Shown here in pieces: positions 1 through 5,194 of a DNA stretch of 6,289 nt (position 1 is its first letter; each line of letters begins with the position of its first letter). The stretch is taken from NCBI GenBank assembly GCA_003649515.1, contig QMSC01000079.1, positions 1 through 6,289 of the forward strand. The letters run 5' to 3'. The notes below the pieces were generated by a model, which was given only the letters and a program-made list of their open reading frames with translations, had not been told where the DNA came from and did no database searches. This DNA is from Thermoprotei archaeon (GTDB taxonomy: Archaea; Thermoproteota; Thermoprotei; Thermofilales; B20-G17). A program made the translations under genes and the position numbers.

Positions 1-635
1 GGAAAAACGATGTAACCGCTTTTCTCGTGAACAGTATAGGGTACTCTAGCAATTCTTGCGGCTTCCAGAACAGAAGAGTCTAAGAACTGTATTTTTCCAG
101 CCAGTTGAGGAATGCCCATGAGGACTAAAATTTCATTGTATAATATCTTTAGAAATTTCGGTTCTCCTACCACTATTCTAGGTAGCCAAATGTAGTTATG
201 GAAGCCTCTCCTCCCACTAAAAACCGTTAGTGGTTTACCGTACTGAGAAAGGTGTTCGTATACTTCTAGCTCTGCCTCAAAGGCCTCTTCCAGTCTTTGT
301 GCATCAATCTCCAAGAATACTTTTTCGAGGGCTACTAGAACCCCCGCTCTCTCACCCTTCTTGAAGTAATTTACGCTCTGAAACACTGGTGATCCTAGTT
401 GCATCCATAGCCTATAGATACGAGACACCATATTCACTTCATAAGCGTAGTAGAACTTTCTTTCCGGACAGCCCAGGTCTCTACCCCACTCTTTTTCTAA
501 AAGTAGGCTGCCTGCTGCACCATAAAACCACTCATGGTAAAAATTTACAAAACAGTCGTCAGGAAAAGGCTTAGAGGGCTTTTTGCAGATCTCTTGCAAA
601 TGTTGTAAAACAGCCTCTAAGCGTTCTCCTTGCAC
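1..635 (-). CDS. Archaeo-eukaryotic primase (PriS-like) catalytic domain, 3' end beyond window
   Basis: I translated this open frame by hand: it runs without a stop from a GTG at 635 off the left edge (211 codons seen). The three signatures of the AEP primase superfamily appear in order. Motif I is a hydrophobic strand ending E109-I-D111. Motif II is SGRRGFH (140-146), with the nucleotide-binding His146. Motif III has D186 in QFLDSS, followed by R194, R197-V-P199, H203, K205, G207, which matches the R..R.P.s.H.KtG block of PriS small subunits. The family makes RNA or DNA primers and some plasmid members also polymerise. Residues 1-100 are mainly helical, without a recognised motif. The start is supported by GAGGTGGT (642-649), 6 nt upstream. 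It is the last visible gene of a replication operon, downstream of the ATPase at 937. One oddity is that motif I begins with Glu where Asp is usual. The family call is strong; whether it also acts as a polymerase cannot be seen. Confidence 0.85.
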   Translation of the reverse strand, partial: MQGERLEAVLQHLQEICKKPSKPFPDDCFVNFYHEWFYGAAGSLLLEKEWGRDLGCPERKFYYAYEVNMVSRIYRLWMQLGSPVFQSVNYFKKGERAGVLVALEKVFLEIDAQRLEEAFEAELEVYEHLSQYGKPLTVFSGRRGFHNYIWLPRIVVGEPKFLKILYNEILVLMGIPQLAGKIQFLDSSVLEAARIARVPYTVHEKSGYIVF

Positions 636-739
636 CGTGAAACCACCTCGAAGCCCGTTATAACACTGTTATGATTTGCAAACAGTTTACCTTTGAGAAC
701 ACACACAAAATTTTCTGCAAGGAAGAGGGCTCTAGGCAT
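617..739 (-). CDS. Possible 40-aa micro-ORF overlapping the primase start
   Basis: An ATG at 739 opens a 40-codon frame ending in TAG at 617-619, so it overlaps the primase start by 19 nt. The peptide begins MPRALFLAENF, has a short beta-like run (FVCVLKGKLF) and ends VVSRCKENA. In its favour, it fills a stretch that would otherwise be non-coding and overlaps the next gene as operon genes do here. Against it, no SD precedes the ATG, it spans half of a large inverted repeat, and I recognise no family. It may simply be a chance frame, or its translation may couple ribosomes into the primase start. Confidence 0.25.
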   Translation of the reverse strand: MPRALFLAENFVCVLKGKLFANHNSVITGFEVVSRCKENA

Positions 740-796
740 TTTCAAAGCCAAAAATTTTTGTGTGTGTCTACACAGGGCAAGTTGTTTGCAAATCAT
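671..796. repeat. Nested 126-bp symmetrical inverted repeat
   Basis: The outer arms are 671-684 and 783-796, a perfect 14-bp inverted repeat (ATGATTTGCAAACA / TGTTTGCAAATCAT). The inner arms are 699-710 and 756-767, a perfect 12-bp inverted repeat (ACACACACAAAA / TTTTGTGTGTGT). The two pairs share the same centre (about 733) and are separated from each other by 14 and 15 bp, so the whole is one symmetrical structure. It lies between ATPase and primase genes, a place where plasmid origins and operators are common. That function is inference. Confidence 0.8.
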
Positions 797-857
797 GGGT
801 GCATTCTAGAAGGCTGTAAGCCTCCTCCCTGCACCTGAAAGGCTTCTCAAACCCCAT
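768..857 (-). CDS. Possible 29-aa micro-ORF with a good SD
   Basis: An ATG at 857 begins a 29-codon frame ending in TAG at 768-770. The peptide starts MGFEKPFRCREEAYSLLEC and has three cysteines (9, 19, 27). The reason to take it seriously is GGGTGATC (863-870), placed 5 nt before the ATG; GGTGATC is complementary to the 16S rRNA 3' end (GATCACC). The stop codon abuts the inner arm of the inverted repeat at 756-767. No family is recognised. It could be a leader peptide for the primase, a remnant, or a chance ORF beside a fortuitous SD. Confidence 0.35.
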   Translation of the reverse strand: MGFEKPFRCREEAYSLLECTHDLQTTCPV

Positions 858-859
858 TT

Positions 860-887
860 GCAGATCACCCCAAGATCTGCATGCAGA
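860..887. promoter_or_regulatory. Overlapping hairpin and palindrome sequestering an SD
   Basis: GCAGATC (860-866) and GATCTGC (874-880) form a 7-bp inverted repeat around a 7-nt loop. On the minus-strand transcript the stem includes the GATC of the SD that precedes the ATG at 857, with its G run in the loop. The upstream arm overlaps a 12-bp perfect palindrome, TCTGCATGCAGA (876-887), so the two structures cannot form together. This could be a translational switch or a protein-binding site. Short stems would be weak at high growth temperature. Confidence 0.4.
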
Positions 888-936
888 AGTCTAGGCCCTT
901 TCCTTGCGTTAAAGTCACCCAAAACACTGCTTCAAG

Positions 937-2778
937 TCACCTCTCAGTATAATTTTCCAAATCTGAGCTAGACTTCACGAAGTACTTGTAGGGCCTTGAT
1001 TTAGTATCACAACAGAGCAAGCCCTTCTCAACTAAGGCGTCTAGATAAGCTTTCGCTGTCCTGTAAGGTATTCCAAGTTTTTCAGCAACCTCTCTAGCAG
1101 TAATAGTACCAGTCTGAGGAACGGTTTCAAGAACTTTAACGTGTTGTTCTCTAAGCTCCAGCATCTGCCTCTTTAAGGCCTCTTTTAACCACGTTAAAAC
1201 GTAGTCTACATCCTCTTTCTCAGCTACCAGGTACTCCCTGCCCCTACTATCCTTAACTCTTTGACGATTAAACTGCCTTAACACGGCCATAGCCTTAACG
1301 GCGGCAATTAGCTTCTTAACGTCACGCCTAGCTCTAACAACCATTGGTATATCTTCAACAAGTTTCCTGAAGAGCTCTGGAGGAATAATCACGTCGTAGG
1401 GTTTAAGTAGCATAAAGTAAAGCCTAACGTACTTTGCTTTTTCCTTGATCTCAGCCTCCTTCTCTTTCAGTTCCAGCGAGGTCTCGAGTCTCTCGTAAAG
1501 CTCCATTATTTGCCGAGTCTGCTGAGGGCTAGGGTCAGGCTCAATGTATAGGATGCGTGACTCAATGTCAGGATCCAGTTCGGGGGCAGTAGTAGTTGTT
1601 ATAATGCAGGGGGTTCCTTTAAGCCTCCTAACCCTTGTTTCAAGCTCACCAGTCTTCTCGTTTCTAGCAGTATAGAATATTGTTAGTTCACCCTCTGAAA
1701 TCGTTATCCTGACACTATACTTAGCTGCCCTCAAACCCTCATACTCCATGAAATAAAGGTAAAGTCGGTCTATTTTTGCGCCTTCAGGAAACAAGTAGTC
1801 TAGGGCTGTTGGTGTAAACCTTGTTGCAACAAGCCACCACTTTCTCGGAGTAACCTTCTGAAACGCTTTAACAAGATTATTCTTCCCTAAAGACTGTGGT
1901 CCTGCAAGTATGGCTGAAAGCCTGTACGCTGAGGGCAGGAACCTGCTGGCAATAACGGGTATCATCTGCCGTTTAGCACTGTCATCGCCTACATGGTAGA
2001 AGTCTACAACCTCAAGTATTGCTTTAACAGGATCCTGGGCTACTTCCTCTAATTGAGGCTTATACTTTTCGAAAAGCTCTCTACGCTTCTTTTCGGCTAG
2101 AAGCTTCCTTGCTCTAAGCTGCTTTTCCAGCGTCTGCATTAAAGAGGGCAGGTAGCGGCTTTTCACTTCTCCAAGGAACTCGGCAATCTTCTGTTTTCCA
2201 AGAATCCTTTTAAGCTGCTGACGGAAAACACTTAATCGCGGCTGCATAAGCCTATCTATCCTATCGTACGGGACTTGAGCAAAATCTAGTAGTTGACTCG
2301 CCGAGTCAAATAGAGTTATTTTGAGAATGGGCTTCCTAAATCCTTTCTCTTTAGCAAGTTCCAGTAGCACTGTTCCAGCATCGCATTCAACTCTTACAGC
2401 AGGCTCCTCAAGCTCTTCTAAACTAAGATCTCTAGCAACTTCAACTTCTTCAACTGGTAATAGGGGCTTTAAGGCATGGGAGTCGGATGGTGTGGCATCA
2501 GTAGTCTTGTTCTCCTCAACTTCGACTGGCTGAGCGGATCTAGGTTCCGGCGGTGAAGGCCTTAGGGCTTTCTTTTCTTCAGCTCCAGTTTTCTCAACCG
2601 GAGGGTTCTGGGACTTGATCTCGTCTACCTTTTCTTCAGACTCTTTGGGTTCGAAGTGCTTACACTCCTTTGCGTGGTCCGAGTAGGGGCCTATGATCAC
2701 CCATTCTGGTGGCTTAAACGGGCATTTGTAGTGCTCTCTATCGTAGTGTCTACAGTTCCCGCATACTCTTTCTTCCAT
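937..2778 (-). CDS. Replication ATPase/helicase-like protein: Zn finger, AAA-like core, winged helix
   Basis: This 613-residue protein is probably the replicative helicase or initiator partner of the primase at 635. From the ATG at 2778, a zinc motif comes first (C6, C9, C19, C39, then HFEP), followed by an acidic, proline-rich, probably disordered linker (about 44-130). A helical region (about 165-265) follows. The NTPase-like core has GPQSLGKNN (293-301) as P-loop, a hydrophobic strand LYLYFMEYEG (339-348) as a Walker-B-like site, IITTTT (392-397) as a sensor-1-like strand, and ESR with R408 as a possible arginine finger. A winged helix-turn-helix (about 545-602, AREVAEKLGIPYRTAKAYLD) closes it. 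The P-loop has Asn where Ser/Thr normally binds magnesium. A TTG at 2838 would add 20 residues, but I prefer the ATG: GGAGGGTGATC (2781-2791) precedes it and lies just after the upstream gene's stop. The helicase role is inferred from motifs and neighbours. Confidence 0.75.
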   Translation of the reverse strand: MEERVCGNCRHYDREHYKCPFKPPEWVIIGPYSDHAKECKHFEPKESEEKVDEIKSQNPPVEKTGAEEKKALRPSPPEPRSAQPVEVEENKTTDATPSDSHALKPLLPVEEVEVARDLSLEELEEPAVRVECDAGTVLLELAKEKGFRKPILKITLFDSASQLLDFAQVPYDRIDRLMQPRLSVFRQQLKRILGKQKIAEFLGEVKSRYLPSLMQTLEKQLRARKLLAEKKRRELFEKYKPQLEEVAQDPVKAILEVVDFYHVGDDSAKRQMIPVIASRFLPSAYRLSAILAGPQSLGKNNLVKAFQKVTPRKWWLVATRFTPTALDYLFPEGAKIDRLYLYFMEYEGLRAAKYSVRITISEGELTIFYTARNEKTGELETRVRRLKGTPCIITTTTAPELDPDIESRILYIEPDPSPQQTRQIMELYERLETSLELKEKEAEIKEKAKYVRLYFMLLKPYDVIIPPELFRKLVEDIPMVVRARRDVKKLIAAVKAMAVLRQFNRQRVKDSRGREYLVAEKEDVDYVLTWLKEALKRQMLELREQHVKVLETVPQTGTITAREVAEKLGIPYRTAKAYLDALVEKGLLCCDTKSRPYKYFVKSSSDLENYTER

Positions 2779-2780
2779 GA

Positions 2781-2791
2781 GATCACCCTCC
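2781..2791 (-). promoter_or_regulatory. Shine-Dalgarno site that decides the ATPase start
   Basis: GGAGGGTGATC reads on the minus strand 2 nt before the ATG at 2778. Its GGTGATC part is complementary to the archaeal 16S rRNA 3' end. It falls in the 17-nt gap between the stop of the zinc-ribbon gene (2796) and this ATG, which argues against the upstream TTG at 2838. Confidence 0.75.
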
Positions 2792-2795
2792 AAGC

Positions 2796-3005
2796 TTACC
2801 GAGACCACTTTGGTTTCGTCCTTAGGTTCTTGTGACAAATTGGACAGAGTGGGCGTCCGCGACTATCCTTAACAGCGCCATCGTGCGGTATCCATAGAAC
2901 ACACTTAGGGCAGTAGAAGTGGCTACGGTAGGGACTGAACGGAGATAGGGGTTTAATACCTTTGGCTTTAGAAGTATTACTGTATACTTTGTGTCTAAGA
3001 CCCAT
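2796..3005 (-). CDS. Small zinc-ribbon protein (69 aa)
   Basis: This basic 69-residue protein has a treble-cysteine-pair layout typical of zinc ribbons: YCPKC (C32, C35) and LCPIC (C54, C57) with an 18-residue loop. The N-terminal 28 residues are basic and rich in Ser/Pro, probably flexible, and the C-terminus is basic (KPKWSR), so nucleic-acid binding is likely but not shown. The ATG at 3005 is chosen over the GTG at 3014 because AGGGGTGG (3011-3018) stands 5 nt upstream of it and overlaps the GTG. It overlaps the upstream gene by 11 nt (ATGGGTCTTAG) and ends 17 nt before the ATPase start, so it is cotranscribed with the ATPase. I do not recognise a named family; a replication or transcription accessory role is inference from position. 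Confidence 0.75.
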   Translation of the reverse strand: MGLRHKVYSNTSKAKGIKPLSPFSPYRSHFYCPKCVLWIPHDGAVKDSRGRPLCPICHKNLRTKPKWSR

Positions 3006-3375
3006 GCTTACCACCCCTGGAGCTCTTTACCCCCTTCTCCTCCCCCATAACTGCTTCAGCCAATGCCAGAAGTATCGCTCTAAGCACCTCGTAATGCCGG
3101 CGCGTGAGGGTTAGCACTACTTTACCAGTACCTTTATGCTTACTTGTACATCCGTTACCCAATTTGGACCCCAAGTATAGCAGGGGTTTATAAATCGTCA
3201 AAGGTGACTTACTCTCTCCAGGAGCTTTAACCCTGTCTTTACACCCTATACTACCCTCATGCTCTACTTTCGAATACAAACAGCCCAATTTTGATCCCGA
3301 GAGTAGAGAAGACTTAAAAATAGTCTGAGGGCCCATTTTAAAAATAGGTTCTAGAGCCCTCCAGCAGAAGAACAT
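2995..3375 (-). CDS. Unknown protein with 42-residue repeat and conserved-looking helical C-terminus
   Basis: The C-terminal part, from about residue 83 (GKVVLTLTRRHYEVLRAILL), looks genuinely coding: a short strand, then an amphipathic helix ending in LAEAV. The middle contains GSKLG twice, at residues 27-31 and 69-73, exactly 42 residues apart, within longer similar stretches (FKSSLLSGSKLG and YKPLLYLGSKLG). Where the core repeats differ in DNA they differ at third codon positions, which supports translation of the repeat. The start is unsure. The ATG at 3375 has no SD; other options are the ATG at 3336, TTGs at 3288 and 3162 (each just after a TATA-like box), or the GTG at 3117, which would leave only 40 residues. 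The gene overlaps the zinc-ribbon gene by 11 nt. No family recognised. Confidence 0.55.
   Translation of the reverse strand: MFFCWRALEPIFKMGPQTIFKSSLLSGSKLGCLYSKVEHEGSIGCKDRVKAPGESKSPLTIYKPLLYLGSKLGNGCTSKHKGTGKVVLTLTRRHYEVLRAILLALAEAVMGEEKGVKSSRGGKHGS
3158..3199 (-). repeat. Direct repeat copy B (42 bp, TATA box plus GSKLG codons)
   Basis: On the minus strand this copy runs from GACGATTTATAAAC to CAAATTGGG. It is the downstream partner of copy A. It contains a strong archaeal TATA sequence, TTTATAAA (3187-3194), about 25-30 nt before the in-frame TTG at 3162, so it may be an internal promoter as well as coding sequence. Confidence 0.65.
3284..3325 (-). repeat. Direct repeat copy A (42 bp, TATA-like plus GSKLG codons)
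   Basis: On the minus strand this copy runs from GACTATTTTTAAG to CAAAATTGGG. It matches copy B (3158-3199) at 29 of 42 positions without gaps, and the two start exactly 126 nt apart. It carries the TATA-like TTTTTAAG (3313-3320) and ends at an in-frame TTG (3288). Confidence 0.65.
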
Positions 3376-3417
3376 ATGGCTAGCACTAAGTTAACTAACG
3401 CGCTTGACCGAAGGTAG

Positions 3418-3642
3418 TTAAAGAGATCTGCTACAACCGGAGATGTACGGCTGTCGGGCGCTAAGGTACTTTGGACAAGTCTCTACGCTAGTTACGAGCT
3501 TCAAGTTGACCTCACTTAATAACTCTCTGTGCTTAGTCAGGTAGTAGTCTATGTTCCTCGGCCTCAGCCTGACTATTTCCTGCCTTTGATTGGCGATATT
3601 GGTGGTCAGGAGCACGGAGTCCCGCCCGCTCCTTTCAGACAT
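3418..3642 (-). CDS. Small unknown protein (up to 74 aa), first gene of the replication operon
   Basis: This is a basic, mostly helical-looking protein with segments such as QRQEIVRLRPRNIDYYLTKH and RELLSEVNLKLVTS, and two late cysteines (CPKYLS, ISGC). I recognise no family. The longest frame starts with ATG at 3642, but the strong TATA box at 3645-3652 would place transcription start near 3620-3625, after that ATG. A GTG at 3615 (65 residues) is therefore the more likely start if this promoter is used, giving a nearly leaderless message. It ends 42 nt before the longest version of the next ORF. It may encode a small regulator; coding status is uncertain because no SD is evident. Confidence 0.4.
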   Translation of the reverse strand: MSERSGRDSVLLTTNIANQRQEIVRLRPRNIDYYLTKHRELLSEVNLKLVTSVETCPKYLSARQPYISGCSRSL

Positions 3643-3644
3643 TT

Positions 3645-3652
3645 TTTATAAA
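3645..3652 (-). promoter_or_regulatory. TATA box of the replication operon
   Basis: TTTATAAA followed by further As matches the archaeal TATA consensus. It sits at the head of the five-gene minus-strand series running to the primase, after the only long gene-free gap in that half of the window. The expected transcription start is near 3620-3625. The sequence is palindromic, so direction is inferred from the genes. Confidence 0.6.
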
Positions 3653-3814
3653 TGGTGAAAGATCCTCTTCATTGCATTTTTTATTGTTGATGGATGGGGT
3701 CTTGAGTGCGAATCATATGCCCTCAGTGAAACCCTGTTCTCACAGTCGGAAGTGGGGAGAAACGCCGCAATAGGTCGCTCGTACAAGACAAATCAGTCAG
3801 TCCGAACAGGAAAC
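3653..3814. other. Intergenic region between PIN gene and replication operon
   Basis: I found no SD-supported ORF, tRNA or repeat array here. It must hold the upstream part of the TATA promoter at 3645-3652 and perhaps the 3' end of the PIN cassette transcript. There is no clear T-run terminator on the minus strand. Its middle (about 3700-3780) is richer in G+C than the flanks, which could reflect a structured RNA, but I could not draw a convincing fold. Confidence 0.4.
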
Positions 3815-4237
3815 CTATAGTATTATTACTTCTCTTGCATAGTCCTTTAACTTTTGCCAGTCTCTATCTCTAGTTAGCACTTTCAGAGCTAGCTTTTTAG
3901 TAGTTATAGCATTTAAAGCATCCCCTGGATCCGCATTCCGCTTCAGAATAAGGTTTGTGGCTTCCTTTAAGTCACTAAGCGTAAGGTTCTGCTCAAGTAT
4001 TTTTATATCAAATTTTAAAAGTAACTCTGGGAACTTTTTCAAGAGTCTCTCATATCCTCTAGCGCGGCTTACATCCCCCTCTGCCAATCTTCTATTCCTC
4101 GCTTCAACGATCCAATTAAAATACTCCAGTAGCACCACAGGAGTTATGTAAAGGGGCTCTCTCACATTTAAAATTATCCTAAGCTCCTTAGACACAAGTA
4201 TATTCGTGTCTACGAATACTCCTTCAGCTTCTTCCAT
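3815..4237 (-). CDS. PIN-domain ribonuclease, probable toxin (VapC-like)
   Basis: This 140-residue protein has the length and acidic residues of a single-domain PIN nuclease. D10 lies in the first strand (VFVDTN), E38 in VVLLEYFN, D106 in DPGDALNA, and D124/D126 in LTRDRDW, the last matching the usual TxDxDF ending. In the family these residues hold Mg2+ or Mn2+ and cut RNA; toxin members often cut tRNA or rRNA. The gene overlaps the preceding gene by 28 nt, so their translation is probably coupled, as with antitoxin-toxin pairs. The ATG at 4237 lacks a strong SD, consistent with coupling. It is the last gene of a three-gene cassette with a TATA box at 4872-4881. The PIN fold is clear; toxin function is inferred from context, and the partner is not a recognised VapB. 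Confidence 0.85.
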   Translation of the reverse strand: MEEAEGVFVDTNILVSKELRIILNVREPLYITPVVLLEYFNWIVEARNRRLAEGDVSRARGYERLLKKFPELLLKFDIKILEQNLTLSDLKEATNLILKRNADPGDALNAITTKKLALKVLTRDRDWQKLKDYAREVIIL

Positions 4238-4554
4238 AGCCTTTCCCGAGCGAGTCTCTCTATCTCCTTAGGTGAAGGAATCCCTAATTCCTCTAAGATT
4301 AGGAGATATTCTCCCAATACTCTCTCTCTTTCAGCTTTCCTCGCTTTAAGCACCGCTTTCTCCCACTTTAGTTCTTCGGGCTCTAAAGTGAGTTTGTCAA
4401 CGCCTAGGAAAACATGTTTCTGGGTTGGCATCAGCTCAACGAAGACTTCCCCCCTGATCTCTCCTCTACCCCTTTCAATAGTGACACTTCTCTTTCCTAC
4501 AATTGGAGAGAACAGATTTTTAGATTCGGTTGAATAAGTGCTACTTACTCCCAC
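4210..4554 (-). CDS. Unknown protein upstream of PIN gene, candidate antitoxin
   Basis: This 114-residue protein has two parts. The first (about 22-58) is beta-rich (KRSVTIERGRGEIRGEVFVE, then HVFLGVDKLTLEP). The second (about 59-112) is strongly helical and charged (EKAVLKARKAERERVLGEYL, then KEIERLARERLWKKLKEY). The GTG start at 4554 is supported by AGGTGG (4561-4566) 6 nt upstream, and it overlaps the previous gene by 14 nt. It also overlaps the PIN gene by 28 nt, the tightest link in the cassette, so it is the best candidate for the PIN neutralising partner. Its helical tail could wrap the PIN domain as antitoxin tails do. No DNA-binding motif of the AbrB, RHH or PHD type is visible, and I do not recognise the family. 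Confidence 0.7.
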   Translation of the reverse strand: MGVSSTYSTESKNLFSPIVGKRSVTIERGRGEIRGEVFVELMPTQKHVFLGVDKLTLEPEELKWEKAVLKARKAERERVLGEYLLILEELGIPSPKEIERLARERLWKKLKEYS

Positions 4555-4840
4555 TTTCTTCCACCTTTGAGACTTTCTCCTCGGGGAACTCTGCAGTAAT
4601 TACAACTGTGTGCCTTACGTTTATTATGGGTTCTTTAAGAGGATTTCTCATGATTTCTCCTGTATCTGGATCGATCACATATGCTATCGACTGGACAACT
4701 AGCTTAGCTCTAACTCTTGTACCATCCTCAAGTTCGTACTCACTCCATTCCTCTTTCACAGGCTTAAACTTCACTATGAGACCCTTAGTTAGCCGCTTTG
4801 GATTACGCGGGTCAGGTACGTTAATAAACCTTTTCTCCAA
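4541..4840 (-). CDS. Small beta-rich protein of unknown function, first gene of PIN cassette
   Basis: This 99-residue protein is mostly beta strands: LTKGLIVKFKPVKEEWSEYE, then RVRAKLVVQSIAYVIDPDTG, then INVRHTVVITAEF, with an acidic C-terminal tail. The DPDTGE turn between strands resembles a small OB-like or SH3-like barrel, but that is only an impression. No cysteines and no catalytic motif are seen. The TTG at 4840 is preceded by AGGGGG (4846-4851) and a TATA-like box (4872-4881). It overlaps the next gene by 14 nt. The strict order of this gene, the 114-residue gene and PIN suggests the three proteins work together; its role is unknown. Confidence 0.65.
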   Translation of the reverse strand: MEKRFINVPDPRNPKRLTKGLIVKFKPVKEEWSEYELEDGTRVRAKLVVQSIAYVIDPDTGEIMRNPLKEPIINVRHTVVITAEFPEEKVSKVEESGSK

Positions 4841-4871
4841 GTTAACCCCCTGATTTAAGGAACCAATGCTA

Positions 4872-4881
4872 CTTATTTAAA
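4872..4881 (-). promoter_or_regulatory. Probable promoter of the PIN cassette
   Basis: TTTAAATAAG lies on the minus strand in the most AT-rich stretch of the window (4865-4900). It would start transcription near 4850, about 10 nt before the TTG at 4840. Nearby AT-rich runs make the exact box uncertain. Confidence 0.5.
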
Positions 4882-4940
4882 TTATTATTTTAATATTGAG
4901 AACGAAGATTAGTTTCCAGTATTTAAGTCACTTACCCTAA

Positions 4941-5162
4941 CTAAAGGCCTGCACGTTTTTCCCTCAACCTTAAAGTCCTGTTTAAGGGTATTGTTTCACC
5001 TTTCCTGTACTCCTCTAAGGCTTCTCTTAAGGCTTCATAGTCTTCTTCACCCATCTCCTCTTCTGGCAGGAATCTTTCAATAATAACTTCTAGCATTTTC
5101 TCAATTCTATCAACTCTCTCCTTAAGCAACTTAAGCTCCTGCAAAACAGCAGACTCGGACAT
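4941..5162 (-). CDS. Small coiled-coil antitoxin-like protein (73 aa)
   Basis: Residues 5-31 form a charged heptad-like helix (LQELKLLKERVDRIEKMLEV) suited to dimerisation. After an acidic hinge (LPEEEMGEED), a second helix (YEALREALEEYRKG) leads to a basic C-terminus (TLRLREKRAGL). The short size, helix plus E.Y.KGE.IPL ending and position resemble archaeal antitoxins of type II systems (an impression from family knowledge, not a match). The ATG at 5162 has SD AGAGGAG (5167-5173) 4 nt upstream and a TATA-like box at 5195-5204. No toxin gene follows directly; the PIN gene is three genes downstream, across a 100-nt gap with its own promoter. It could be a solitary antitoxin, a regulator of the integrase region, or part of a split module. 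Confidence 0.7.
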   Translation of the reverse strand: MSESAVLQELKLLKERVDRIEKMLEVIIERFLPEEEMGEEDYEALREALEEYRKGETIPLNRTLRLREKRAGL

Positions 5163-5194
5163 AAAACTCCTCTAGAAAGGAAGACAAAGAGGGA

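Noticed and set aside
389..574. Plus-strand open frame of 61 codons
   Set aside because: It lies opposite the primase catalytic domain, has no SD and shows no domain; it is a shadow of the minus-strand gene.
739..767. AT-rich run AAAAATTTTTG as a transcription terminator
   Set aside because: It is part of the symmetrical inverted repeat and lies upstream of the primase, which looks cotranscribed with the ATPase.
2321..2533. Plus-strand serine-rich open frame
   Set aside because: Its serine runs are the antisense of the Glu/Pro-rich linker of the ATPase; no SD.
2779..2838. TTG start adding 20 residues to the ATPase
   Set aside because: It would overlap the zinc-ribbon gene by 43 nt, while the ATG at 2778 has a strong SD right after that gene's stop.
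3690..3790. Possible C/D box RNA or CRISPR-like fragment
   Set aside because: A TTGATGG resembles a C box, but no paired D, C' and D' boxes are properly spaced, and no unit is repeated.
3957..4151. Plus-strand frame of 64 codons
   Set aside because: It is antisense to the PIN gene, whose catalytic residues make the minus strand the coding one.
4530..4853. Plus-strand frame of 107 codons with hydrophobic stretches
   Set aside because: It is antisense to the 99-residue beta-rich gene, which has its own promoter, start signal and operon overlap.
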